A DNA stretch of 64,000 nucleotides, from contig NZ_JAUSXL010000002.1 in NCBI RefSeq assembly GCF_030815975.1, positions 3,398,501 through 3,462,500 of the forward strand. Reading direction: 5' to 3'. Positions 24,656 to 33,438 of the stretch are shown piece by piece. The number at the start of each line of letters is the position of its first letter. The first letter of the stretch is position 1. Position numbers and translations under genes: made by a program. The notes beneath the pieces were generated by a model. The model worked only from the letters and a program-made list of their open reading frames with translations. It was not told where the DNA came from and did no database searches. This DNA comes from Variovorax paradoxus (GTDB lineage: Bacteria; Pseudomonadota; Gammaproteobacteria; Burkholderiales; Burkholderiaceae_C).

Positions 24656-26833
24656 TCACGCCTGCATCGGCGTCAGCAGTTTGTCGGGCGTGATGGGCAG
24701 GTCACGCACGCGGCGCCCGGTGGCGTTGTACACCGCGTTGGCAATGGCGGCGGCCACGCTGGTGATGCCGATCTCGCCCACGCCCTTCACGCCCATGCGG
24801 TTGACCCGGGTGTCGGTTTCGGGCGCGAAGAGCACCTGCACGTCGCCGACGTCCGCGTTCACGGGCACGTGATAGTCGGCCAGCGTGCGCGTGACGAAGT
24901 GGCCGCTGCGTTCGTCGAGCACCGACTCTTCCATCAACGCGTTGCCGATGCCCCAGACGATGCCGCCGATGATCTGCGACGCCGCGGTCTTGGGGTTGAG
25001 GATGCGCCCGGCCGCAATCACCGCCAGGTAGCGCGGCACGCGCACCAGCCCCAGGTCTTCGTCGACCCACACTTCGGCAAAGTTGGCACCGAAGGCGTAG
25101 TGCGACCAGGCGGCGATGTCCGCGCCCGGCGTGGCCGTGTTGCTGGCGCGCCATTCGTTCAGCTGGGCCGCCTGCAGCAGCTCGGCCACGCTGGGTTCGC
25201 GAACGAAGCGCAGGTTGACCTTCTCGCGCAGTTGCTGTTTGGCCGCTTCGCAGACCGCGAGCGCCGCGGTGCAGAAGGTGTTGGCGCCCCAGGAGCCGCC
25301 CGAGCCGGGCGTGGGCGGAAGGGCCGAATCGCCGAGCCGCACCTGGACCTTGTCGAGCGGCAGCCCCAGCGTCTCGGCGGCGGTCTGCGCAATGACGGTG
25401 TAGCTGCCGGTGCCGAGATCGGTCGCGCACATCTCCACCACCGCGCGCACGTCGCGGCCGCTGCGCGTGAGCAGCAGGTTGGCCGAGGCGCCGCGATGCG
25501 GTGCGCCGCGCGATGCCGCGCTCATGCCGTAGCCCACGAGCCAGTGGCCCTGCCTTCGGCTACGCGGCATGGCGCTGCGATTGCTCCAGCCAAATTTCTC
25601 GGCGCCGATGCGCATGCATTCGACGAGCGAGCGGCTGCCGAAGGGCTTGCCGGTGTCCAGGTCGGTTCTGGCATCGTTCCTTATGCGCAACTCCACCGGA
25701 TCGATCTTCAGTTGCTCGGCAAGCTCGTCCATCGCCGATTCGAGCGCAAAGCTGCCGGGCGCCTCGCCCGGTGCGCGGGTCCACTTGGGCGTTTGCACGT
25801 TGAGCCGGAAGGCGCGGTGCGTGACCTGCGAGTTGGGCACCTCGTACATCATTCGCGAGATGACGCCGGTCTGCTCGACGAACTCCTCGTGCACCGAAGT
25901 GTGGGCGACGGTGTCGTGGCCCAGCCCCGTGAGCCGGCCGCTGGCGTCGGCGCCCAGCCGCATGTGCTGGCGGTTGTGCTGGCGCAGGCCGACCACCATG
26001 AACATCTGCTGCCGCGTGAGCACGTGCTTGACCGGCCGCTTCACGAGGCGCGCGGCCAGCACGGTCAGCATCGCGTTGTCGCGCGTGAGGATCTTGCTGC
26101 CGAAGCCGCCGCCCACGAACGGGCACACCACCCGCACGTTCTCGCGCGGAATGTCGAAGGTGGCGGCAATCGCGGGAGCGGCATCGCTCACCATCTGCAG
26201 CGAATGGTGCACCGTGACCTTGTCGCCCTCCCACACAGCGACCGTGGCGTGCATCTCCATCGGGTGGTGGTGCTCGATGGGCGTGTTGTAGACCGCATCG
26301 ACCGTGCCTGCCGCGGCGCGCAGGCCTTGGTCGAGATCGCCGCGCCGCGTGTCGGTCTTGTAGCCGGCGTTGACGGCTGCCGGCGCATAGGCGTTCTTCA
26401 CATGAGCGTCGAAGCCGATGCGGGGCTGGGCCGCGTCGTAGCTCACCTTCACCAGCGTGGCCGCATGGCGTGCCTGCTCGAGGGTCTCGGCCACCACGAA
26501 GCCGATGAGCTGGCCGTGGTGGTGAATGGCCGTGTCCTGCAGCAACGGCGTGGCGCGCGTGAAGCGGTTCTGCGGCGTCTCGGGCGCGGGTGGCGGCATC
26601 CTGGGAACGTTCTTGTGCGTCAGCACCAGCAGCACGCCAGGCGATTGTTCTGCCGCCGCGCTGTCGATGTCGCGCACGCGCCCGGCCGCAACGGTGCTGC
26701 CCAGCGCAACGCCATACACCAGGCCCGGGTAGGAAAACTCGGCCGCATAGCGCGCCCGGCCGGTCACCTTGAGGCGGCCGTCCACGCGGTCAACCGGCTG
26801 GCCGATGAGGGGGAGAGCTTGTTGCCTGTTCAT
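24656..26833 (-). CDS. paoC: Molybdenum-binding subunit of aldehyde/xanthine oxidoreductase (PaoC-like)
   Basis: This 725-residue molybdenum hydroxylase large subunit carries the family's GGFGSK motif (VGGGFGSKILTRDN) and the catalytic glutamate in GVGEIG near the C-terminus. With PaoB (FAD and a [4Fe-4S] cluster) and PaoA (2Fe-2S) it forms a periplasmic-type aldehyde oxidoreductase that converts aldehydes to acids. The ATG at 26833 overlaps the paoB stop (ATGA). No chaperone of the PaoD/XdhC type lies nearby. The length and the gene order paoA–paoB–paoC match the E. coli PaoABC set more closely than xanthine dehydrogenase. Confidence 0.85.
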   Translation of the reverse strand: MNRQQALPLIGQPVDRVDGRLKVTGRARYAAEFSYPGLVYGVALGSTVAAGRVRDIDSAAAEQSPGVLLVLTHKNVPRMPPPAPETPQNRFTRATPLLQDTAIHHHGQLIGFVVAETLEQARHAATLVKVSYDAAQPRIGFDAHVKNAYAPAAVNAGYKTDTRRGDLDQGLRAAAGTVDAVYNTPIEHHHPMEMHATVAVWEGDKVTVHHSLQMVSDAAPAIAATFDIPRENVRVVCPFVGGGFGSKILTRDNAMLTVLAARLVKRPVKHVLTRQQMFMVVGLRQHNRQHMRLGADASGRLTGLGHDTVAHTSVHEEFVEQTGVISRMMYEVPNSQVTHRAFRLNVQTPKWTRAPGEAPGSFALESAMDELAEQLKIDPVELRIRNDARTDLDTGKPFGSRSLVECMRIGAEKFGWSNRSAMPRSRRQGHWLVGYGMSAASRGAPHRGASANLLLTRSGRDVRAVVEMCATDLGTGSYTVIAQTAAETLGLPLDKVQVRLGDSALPPTPGSGGSWGANTFCTAALAVCEAAKQQLREKVNLRFVREPSVAELLQAAQLNEWRASNTATPGADIAAWSHYAFGANFAEVWVDEDLGLVRVPRYLAVIAAGRILNPKTAASQIIGGIVWGIGNALMEESVLDERSGHFVTRTLADYHVPVNADVGDVQVLFAPETDTRVNRMGVKGVGEIGITSVAAAIANAVYNATGRRVRDLPITPDKLLTPMQA

Positions 26834-27822
26834 GCGGTGTTCCTCGTCGTGGTTTCCAGCGCTCGCACGATGCTCCGCTTGGCCAGTTCGATCTTGAATC
26901 GGTTGTGCTCGAAGCCCGTGGCACCGGCCAGCGCGGCTTCCGCCGCTTGCCGGAACAGCGGCGTGCCGGGCTCGGCGCCTTGCAGCAAAGCCTCGGCCTC
27001 GCGCGCGCGCCAGGGCATGTGTGCCACGCCGCCCAGGCAGATGCGCGCCTGCCGGATGCGGCTGCCCTCCATGTCGAGCGCAGCCGCCACCGACACCAGC
27101 GCAAAGGCATAGCTCGCCCGGTCGCGCACCTTCAGGTAGTGCGAGCGCTGCGCGAAGCGGGCGCTCTCGGCCGGCAGGTCGATGGCGGTGATCAGCTCGC
27201 CCGGCGCCAGGTTGGCATCGAGCTCGGGCGCGTCGCCCGGCAGGCGGTGGAACTGCGCAATCGGAATCGTCCTGCGGCCTGACGGCCCCTGCAGCTGAAC
27301 CACTGCATCGAGCGCGTGCAGCGCCTGCGCCATGTCGCCCGGATAGCTCGCGATGCACTTCGCGCTGGTGCCCAGCACCGCGTGGTTGCGGTTGAAGCCC
27401 TGCAGCGCGCTGCAGCCCGTGCCCGGCTCGCGCTTGTTGCAGGGCTGGGTCACGTCGTAGAAGTAGGGGCAGCGCGTGCGCTGGCGCAGGTTGCCGCCGT
27501 TGGTGGCGGCGTTGCGCAGCTGACCCGAGGCGCCCGCAAGAATGGCCTGCGCCACCAGCGGGTAGCGCGTGCGCAGCAGCGGGTGGTTGGCCGTGTCGCT
27601 GTTGCGTGCCAGCGCGCCCAGCCGAAGCCCGCCCGCGGGCTGCGCCTCGATGGCCGCGAGCGGCAGGCGGTTGATGTCCACCAGTTGGTCGGGCGCTTCC
27701 ACGCCTTCCTTCATCAGGTCGACGATGTTGGTGCCGCCGGCCAGGAATCGTGCCCCCGGCTGCGTGGCCGCCTGAACGGCCGTGTCCACGTCGGTTGCAC
27801 GGGTGAATGCGAAGGGTTTCAT
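26830..27822 (-). CDS. paoB: FAD/[4Fe-4S] subunit of aldehyde oxidoreductase (PaoB-like)
   Basis: A 330-residue FAD-binding subunit of the molybdenum hydroxylase family. The FAD site is FLAGGTNIVDLMK, followed by an ATNGGNLRQRTRC segment. A cysteine-rich stretch, RCPYFYDVTQPCNKREPGTGC and on to AKCIASYPGD, fits the additional [4Fe-4S] site seen in PaoB but absent from xanthine dehydrogenase FAD subunits. It starts at 27822, overlapping the paoA stop by 4 bases. It passes electrons between the molybdenum subunit and its acceptor. Confidence 0.87.
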   Translation of the reverse strand: MKPFAFTRATDVDTAVQAATQPGARFLAGGTNIVDLMKEGVEAPDQLVDINRLPLAAIEAQPAGGLRLGALARNSDTANHPLLRTRYPLVAQAILAGASGQLRNAATNGGNLRQRTRCPYFYDVTQPCNKREPGTGCSALQGFNRNHAVLGTSAKCIASYPGDMAQALHALDAVVQLQGPSGRRTIPIAQFHRLPGDAPELDANLAPGELITAIDLPAESARFAQRSHYLKVRDRASYAFALVSVAAALDMEGSRIRQARICLGGVAHMPWRAREAEALLQGAEPGTPLFRQAAEAALAGATGFEHNRFKIELAKRSIVRALETTTRNTA

Positions 27823-28583
27823 GCGCGGCTCCTTCGGCTGTTGGCGCGGCGCGGCATCGTCAGGCTCACTTCGCGCACCGCGGCCACGATGCCGGGGTAG
27901 GCGCCGCAGCGGCAGATGTTGCCCGACATGCGCTCTCGGATCTCGGCGTCGCTCAGCTGCGCCACCGGCCCGGTGCGCCGCACATCGGCCGTGACATGGC
28001 TGGGCGCGCCTTGCTCCGCTTCGCGCAGCATGCCCACGGCCGAGCAGATCTGCCCCGAGGTGCAATAGCCGCACTGGAACCCGTCGTGCTTGATGAAGGC
28101 GGCCTGCATCGGATGCAGCTCGTTGCCGCGCGCGAGCCCCTCGATGGTGGTGATCTCCGCCCCGTCGTGCGAGAGTGCGAGCGCCAGGCAGGAGTTGATG
28201 CGCCGCCCATTGACGAGCACCGTGCACGCGCCGCATTGGCCGTGGTCGCAGCCTTTCTTCGTACCCGGCAGCGCCATCTGCTCGCGCAGCAGGTCGAGCA
28301 GGGTCGTGCGCGGATCGACTTGCAGCGCATGCGGCTTGCCGTTGACGCGCAGGGCGAGGGCCATGGAAGAAGAAGGCGGCGCGGCATCGGCGTCCGCCTG
28401 CGCGGCCGATGCCACCGACGCCGCCATGGGCGCCGACGCCAGGATGCCGGCGATGCCGGTCGTTCCGCTTTCCGCAAGGAAGGCGCGGCGGGTCAGCTGG
28501 CCGGCGAGCGGGGGGAGAAGAGGGCTGCTGTCGTCGTCAGGCAACTCATCGGCCTGCCGTTCATCGGAAAGGAGGGATGTCAT
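27819..28583 (-). CDS. paoA: 2Fe-2S subunit of aldehyde oxidoreductase with Tat-type leader (PaoA-like)
   Basis: A 254-residue protein. Residues 31–36 (TRRAFL) form a twin-arginine motif ahead of a hydrophobic stretch, so the folded complex is probably exported to the periplasm. The mature part has the plant-ferredoxin cluster C-D-H-G-Q-C-G-A-C and a second cluster in the FQCGYC and CRCG motifs. It is the first gene of the paoABC operon, with the start ATG at 28583 and a GGAGGG-type ribosome site nearby. The roughly 30 residues before the Tat motif are longer than usual and end in a proline-rich stretch. Confidence 0.85.
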   Translation of the reverse strand: MTSLLSDERQADELPDDDSSPLLPPLAGQLTRRAFLAESGTTGIAGILASAPMAASVASAAQADADAAPPSSSMALALRVNGKPHALQVDPRTTLLDLLREQMALPGTKKGCDHGQCGACTVLVNGRRINSCLALALSHDGAEITTIEGLARGNELHPMQAAFIKHDGFQCGYCTSGQICSAVGMLREAEQGAPSHVTADVRRTGPVAQLSDAEIRERMSGNICRCGAYPGIVAAVREVSLTMPRRANSRRSRA

Positions 28584-28814
28584 CGTGTGTGGCAAGTGCT
28601 GGTCGATCGATCGATGAAGGAACCTCGTCGCGCAGGCGGTGGCCCGTGCGCTTTTTTTCCGAGGCGTCGATTTCTCAGCTTAGCTATCGATAACTTGTTG
28701 CAGGCATCGGTTTTTTTTATACCTGCGGGGTTTGCCCAAGTCATCCTGCACTGCGTGCCGGTCGATATGATTTGGTGGAATCGCTCCATGGAAGGGCGAA
28801 TCCAGGGAGAAGAT

Positions 28815-28895
28815 ATGTCGACAAATTCGAATGCCGTGGCGCAAGCGCAGCCTTGGAAGCCGAACAAGGCTTCCACATGTGAGGCGATTCGATGA
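28815..28895 (+). CDS. Short leader ORF overlapping a membrane-protein gene
   Basis: A 26-residue ORF starts with ATG at 28815, a few bases after a GGGAGAAG ribosome site. Its TGA stop (28893–28895) overlaps the ATG (28892) of the next gene as ATGA. The peptide has no recognisable family. The arrangement suggests translational coupling that feeds ribosomes into the membrane-protein gene, or a small protein of its own. No sequence shows that it is translated. Confidence 0.35.
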   Translation: MSTNSNAVAQAQPWKPNKASTCEAIR

Positions 28896-29197
28896 CAGCC
28901 GGCCTGCGCCTTGCGCTGAACGTGTTCGCGTGGTTTCTGGCCATGCCAGTGCTTTTCGTTTCAGCGGCGGCACTCGAAAGCCACAGGATTCTCTCGATCT
29001 CCAATCACATGGCTCCGATGACCGCAGTCGTGCTTTCACTGTGGGCCGGCGTGATCTATTGGCGCTGTGTGCCGGGCACGCCAGGCATGTGGCGCCGAGC
29101 TGGCTACCTTGCTGCTTTCCTGGGCGTCATGTTCCTCTTGGGATGGGCCGCGATGTGGCTGACCTTCGTCGTCATGCTGGCAATCTACGGCGCGTAG
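28892..29197 (+). CDS. Small integral membrane protein
   Basis: This 101-residue ORF has about three hydrophobic helices (near residues 8–28, 41–58 and 70–98) with short polar connections. No family is recognised. It lies between the divergent paoA promoter region and the convergent penicillin-binding protein, with its own ribosome supply from the overlapping short ORF. Its moderate GC content and codon pattern fit a real gene, but there is no homology evidence here. Confidence 0.5.
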   Translation: MTAGLRLALNVFAWFLAMPVLFVSAAALESHRILSISNHMAPMTAVVLSLWAGVIYWRCVPGTPGMWRRAGYLAAFLGVMFLLGWAAMWLTFVVMLAIYGA

Positions 29198-29204
29198 TCG
29201 CCGG

Positions 29205-32200
29205 TCAATCCCCCCCGCACCCGCTGCCCTCGAGCACCGGCAGCAGCTGCGGCCCCAGCGACTTCAGCAACTGCGTGGGCAGCGCGCTCGTGAACCGGTA
29301 GCGGGCGGCGTACGGCTCGTTCACGTAGGCCATGATGGTGCCGAAGTAGCGGTCGCCGATCATGAACACGAAGGTGGCCGAGCGACTGATCTTGCGCTCC
29401 GGGCCCGCCCGTCCGCCGCGGCCGTTGTGCCCGTAGCGATGGTCGCCGGTGCCGGTCTTGCCGCCGATCTCGATGACGCGGCCATTCGCGTCCACGAGCG
29501 AGTCCTTCAGGCGCCGCGCCGTGCCGTCCTGCACCACCTGGATCAGCGCGCGGCGCACCGTTGCGGCCACCTCGGGGGGCAGCACCTGCTCGGCGGCCGC
29601 GTCGCGCGGCTCCAGCCGCGTTTCGTAGGGCGTGTCGCGCGCGAAGTGCAGTGCGCCGACCCGTTGCACCGGCCGCCGCGCGCCATCGCTGGCGATGATG
29701 CCCATCAGCTCCGCCAGGGCGGCCGGCCGGTCGCCCGACGCGCCGATGGCGCTTGCGTACGACGGCGTCAGCGATGCGAACGGGTAGCCCAGGCGCTGCC
29801 ACGAGCGATGGATCTGCGCGAAGGCGTCGAGCTCGACCAGCTCGCGCAGGCGCTTGTCCTGCGCGCTCTTGTGGCGCGTCTTGAAGAGCCAGGCATAGAC
29901 CTCCTGGCGCTCGCGCTCGCTCGCCTCCAGCACCTCGGTCAGCGTTGCGCCCGGGTGGCGCCGCAGGAATCCCACCAGCCAGAGTTCGAGCGGATGCACG
30001 CGCGCGACGTAGCCGCGATCGGCGAGCGACAGGCCGGCGTAGGTGGTGCGCAGCGCCCGCAGTGCGCGCGGCGAGCCGGCGCCGCGGCCCAGGCGCTGCG
30101 TGAGCAGCTCGTCGAGCTGGGCTTCGCTGGCTTCGGGCTCGATCGTGAACAGTACGCTCGCCAGGCGTGGCGCCGATGGCCGGATGCCGCGCATCAGCAG
30201 CGCTTCGGCCTCGGCCGCGGGCAGGCGCTGGTACTTGCGATAGAAGCGGATCAGGAAGGCCGAGCCCTCGCGGTCGGCAAAGCGCTCGAGCATTTCGCGC
30301 CGGCCCGGATCGGCAGGGTCCTTCAGCAGGCGCTCGGCGCCCGACGCGCCGCCGAACATGCGGTGGCGCACCAGGTCGCGCATCAGGCGGATGAACACCA
30401 GGTTGACCGAATGCTTGAAGCCCTCGCGCACCGTCATCGACTCGTTGTTGCGCGAGCGCTCGAAGTTCTCGAACTGGTGCAGGCCGCCGCCGGTGAAGAA
30501 GGATTCGCCCGGGTTCGCCGAATACTTGCGCTCCATGGCCGCCTCGAGCATTGGCACCAGACGGCGGTCCTTGGCACGCAGCAGGTACTGCCGCGCCCAC
30601 TCGCCCAGCGGATCGCGCGGGTTGGGCGCCAGCGCCGACAGCTGGGCGGGGCTCAGCCCGGCCCAGTCCGCGTGCAGTTCGGCCACGAGCTCGAGGTAGC
30701 TCACCAGCGTGCGCAGCTTGGCGGTCGAGCCCAGGTCCAGCCGCGCGCCCTGGTTCACGTCGAAAGGCTGGTCGATGTTGTCGGCCTGCACGCGCAGCAG
30801 GTTGGCCTGGGCGCCGCGCTCGAACAGCGTGAAGCTGTAGATCAGCGGGCTCGGGTCCGCGCCCGGGTCGAGCATGTGGGAGCCGAACAATCCCGCGGCC
30901 TTGGCTGCGGCGGGCGTCCGCAGGCCGGCCAGCACCCGCGCCGCCAGGGCTTGCGCTTCGCTGTCCAGGCTGGTTTCGGCCTCCAGGTCGAGGCGCTCCA
31001 GGTCGTAGGCACGCGGCACGTCGAGCAGGGTGGAGATGTGGGTGCGCAGCGCGGTCGCGGCCTTGCGCTGCACGAAGTCCGGCCGCGGCGTCGAGGGCAG
31101 GTCGGGCCTCAGATGCAGCGGCAGCGGCAGTGCCGCATCGCGCAGCGTGGGCGCGATCAGGCCCGCCTCGGCCATCAGCCGCAGGTAGCTGTCGGTCAGC
31201 CGGGCCAGGCCCGCGCCGTCGCCGAGCAGGTGCTGCGACGGGCGGCGCTGCGCGATCATCAGCGACAGCGACTGCTTGAAAGCCTCGGCCTGGCGCTGGA
31301 GCATTTCGGGCGTGGGCGCCGCCCCCTCGGCGTTGTCGGCGAGCAGGCGGTTCACTTCGCGGAAGTCGCGTCCGTACCAGGCCCACAGGCCGTCGCCCAG
31401 GCCGTGCACCTCGCCCATGCCCGGGCGCGCGGCCAGCGGCACGGTGTCGAGGTAGTCGACGACGATCTGGCGGCGCCGCGCCAGCGTGTCGTCGCCGTCC
31501 TGGTAGGCGCGCACGGAGGCAGACATCATCTGGCGCAGCTTTTCGCGGACCGACCCGGTGCGGCCCTGCGGCGAATGGCGGTACTTTTCGATCTGGGTGG
31601 CCAGCGTGCTGCCGCCCGTCGCCGACCCGCCCGGGTTGAACACCCGCAGCCCCTGCTCGACCGCGGCCTTGGCAAAGCGTTCCGGATCGAGCGCGGGGTT
31701 GCGCTGCGCCGGCTCCGCGTCCAGCAGGTGGCGGTCCTCGACGAACAGCAGGGCGCTCACCAGCAGCGGCGGCACATCCTCGAAACGCTCGTACGCGCGC
31801 TGGGGCACGCGCGTGTTCAGCAGCGCCGCATTGCGGCAGTCGCGCACGGTCAGGCCGGCCTGGTTCTTCTCGCGGTAGGGCATGAAAAGCCCGCGCTCCT
31901 GCAGTTCGATCAGCCGCGGCGACAGGCGCGCCTGGCGGGTGATGGCATAGCCGTGGGGCTCCAGGCGCTGGATGAATTCGGGAAGATCGTGGTAGCCGAG
32001 CCGCTCGTCGTATGGCCCCGTGTGGGGAAAGCGGATGGCATCGCTGGCACCGGCGCTGACGCTGAAGCCGGCGCCGCTGGCAAAGTCGCGCCAGAAGGCC
32101 GATTGCCATCGGGAAGTCTTCAGCTCGTTGACAACCGCGTATGCGGCAAGCGCACCCAGCACGGTGAGCCCGCCACCCATCCACAAGACCTTTTTGAACC

Positions 32201-32207
32201 TTGTCAT
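29205..32207 (-). CDS. Divergent class A penicillin-binding protein (GT51 plus transpeptidase)
   Basis: A 1000-residue protein with one N-terminal membrane anchor (about residues 7–27). A glycosyltransferase-51 domain follows, with VEDRH near residue 157 and GGSTLATQIEKY near 200. A large C-terminal transpeptidase domain carries S-T-A-K (the SxxK motif) near residue 496, S-R-N near 584 and K-T-G-T near 916. Such enzymes build and cross-link peptidoglycan in the periplasm. The GT51 motifs depart from consensus: the usual ED-x-x-F and TLTQQ are altered. The transpeptidase part is also larger than in PBP1a, so it is a divergent PBP1c-like type whose activity is uncertain. The start at 32207 (MTRFKKVLW) precedes the anchor directly. 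Confidence 0.82.
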   Translation of the reverse strand: MTRFKKVLWMGGGLTVLGALAAYAVVNELKTSRWQSAFWRDFASGAGFSVSAGASDAIRFPHTGPYDERLGYHDLPEFIQRLEPHGYAITRQARLSPRLIELQERGLFMPYREKNQAGLTVRDCRNAALLNTRVPQRAYERFEDVPPLLVSALLFVEDRHLLDAEPAQRNPALDPERFAKAAVEQGLRVFNPGGSATGGSTLATQIEKYRHSPQGRTGSVREKLRQMMSASVRAYQDGDDTLARRRQIVVDYLDTVPLAARPGMGEVHGLGDGLWAWYGRDFREVNRLLADNAEGAAPTPEMLQRQAEAFKQSLSLMIAQRRPSQHLLGDGAGLARLTDSYLRLMAEAGLIAPTLRDAALPLPLHLRPDLPSTPRPDFVQRKAATALRTHISTLLDVPRAYDLERLDLEAETSLDSEAQALAARVLAGLRTPAAAKAAGLFGSHMLDPGADPSPLIYSFTLFERGAQANLLRVQADNIDQPFDVNQGARLDLGSTAKLRTLVSYLELVAELHADWAGLSPAQLSALAPNPRDPLGEWARQYLLRAKDRRLVPMLEAAMERKYSANPGESFFTGGGLHQFENFERSRNNESMTVREGFKHSVNLVFIRLMRDLVRHRMFGGASGAERLLKDPADPGRREMLERFADREGSAFLIRFYRKYQRLPAAEAEALLMRGIRPSAPRLASVLFTIEPEASEAQLDELLTQRLGRGAGSPRALRALRTTYAGLSLADRGYVARVHPLELWLVGFLRRHPGATLTEVLEASERERQEVYAWLFKTRHKSAQDKRLRELVELDAFAQIHRSWQRLGYPFASLTPSYASAIGASGDRPAALAELMGIIASDGARRPVQRVGALHFARDTPYETRLEPRDAAAEQVLPPEVAATVRRALIQVVQDGTARRLKDSLVDANGRVIEIGGKTGTGDHRYGHNGRGGRAGPERKISRSATFVFMIGDRYFGTIMAYVNEPYAARYRFTSALPTQLLKSLGPQLLPVLEGSGCGGD

Positions 32208-32386
32208 GCTGCCTCGCAAACAGTCTGAACCACGGGTTCGTGCATCGTGATGATGCGCTTTCCGCGGCCGCTTGGCGCATGTGCACGGCGTTCTTCGATG
32301 CCGGAGAACTACCTATGGCGAATCAGCGCTGCATTGGCATACAAGATGTAGTTGGATTGTCTTATCGGCAACAAGACGTGGCCTTC

Positions 32387-33340
32387 TCAGCCCACCGCCT
32401 TGATGAGCCGTTCGCGCCCCGCCTTGGCCAGCATCGACGCCACCGCGCACGAGGCCAGGCGTGCCGGTTCCGAGTCGGCGCGGCTCGTCAGGATCACCGG
32501 CACCTTCGTGCCCAGCACGATGCCCGCCGCAAACGCCCCGCCCAGGAAGGTGAGGCTCTTGGCCAGCATGTTGCCCGCGTCCAGGCTGGGCACGATCAGC
32601 ACGTTGGCGCGGCCTGCCACCGGCGAGACGATGCCCTTGATGCGCGCCGCCTCGGCGTCGATGGCGTTGTCCATGGCCAGCGGCCCGTCGAGCTGCGCGC
32701 CGGTGATCTGGCCGCGATCGGCCATCTTGCACAGCACGGCGGCATCCAGCGTGGAAGGCACCTTGGTGTTGACCGTTTCCGTGGCCGAGAGAATCGCCAC
32801 GCGAACCGCCGGCATCAGCAGCGCATGCGCAAGGTCGATCGCGTTCTGCACGATGTCGACCTTCTCTTCGAGCGTGGGCGCGATGTTGATGGCGGCGTCC
32901 GAAATGATCAGCGGCTGCGAATGGCCCGGAATATCCATCACGAAGCAGTGGCTGATGCGCCGCGACGTGCGCAGGCCCCCTTCGCGCCGCACCACCGCGC
33001 CCATCAGCTCGTCGGTGTGCAGGCTGCCCTTCATCAACGCATCGACCTCGCCGCGCAAGGCCATGGCGACGGCTGCGTCGGCCGCGGCGTGGCTGTGGGG
33101 GGCGTCGACGATGGGGATGGCAGAGAGATCAGCTCCGGCTTCGCGTGCCGCGGCCTCGATCTTTGCGCGCGGGCCGACCAGCGTGGGAGCGATGAGGCCC
33201 AGCGCGGCTGAAGCTAGCGCCGCTTCGAGCGACACGGCGTTGGCTGGGTGGACGACCGCGACGCGCAGGGGAGGGAGGGCGCGGGCGGCGGCGATGAGGC
33301 GGTCGTAGTGGGGGTGGGAGGCGGAGGAGGAGGGGGCCAT
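32387..33340 (-). CDS. pta: Phosphate acetyl/butyryltransferase
   Basis: This 317-residue protein belongs to the phosphate acetyl/butyryltransferase family, short form without the N-terminal regulatory domain. Markers are the SDAAINIAP segment, SATETVNTKVPSTLDAA and the C-terminal LTSRADS motif. It interconverts acetyl-CoA and acetyl phosphate (or butyryl analogues). It is not adjacent to xsc–ackA, which lie about 21 kb away. It could still supply the acetyl phosphate to acetyl-CoA step for Xsc. The start ATG at 33340 was chosen because the longer reading frame has no homology upstream of it. Confidence 0.82.
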   Translation of the reverse strand: MAPSSSASHPHYDRLIAAARALPPLRVAVVHPANAVSLEAALASAALGLIAPTLVGPRAKIEAAAREAGADLSAIPIVDAPHSHAAADAAVAMALRGEVDALMKGSLHTDELMGAVVRREGGLRTSRRISHCFVMDIPGHSQPLIISDAAINIAPTLEEKVDIVQNAIDLAHALLMPAVRVAILSATETVNTKVPSTLDAAVLCKMADRGQITGAQLDGPLAMDNAIDAEAARIKGIVSPVAGRANVLIVPSLDAGNMLAKSLTFLGGAFAAGIVLGTKVPVILTSRADSEPARLASCAVASMLAKAGRERLIKAVG

Positions 33341-33438
33341 GCGGGCTCCGGAGGATGGGTGTTCGGTGCGTAGCGGAAGGTGCGGAGAGGCGACAACGAA
33401 TGTTTCCCCGAAGCAAACAGTTAACAAGTTACACCACA

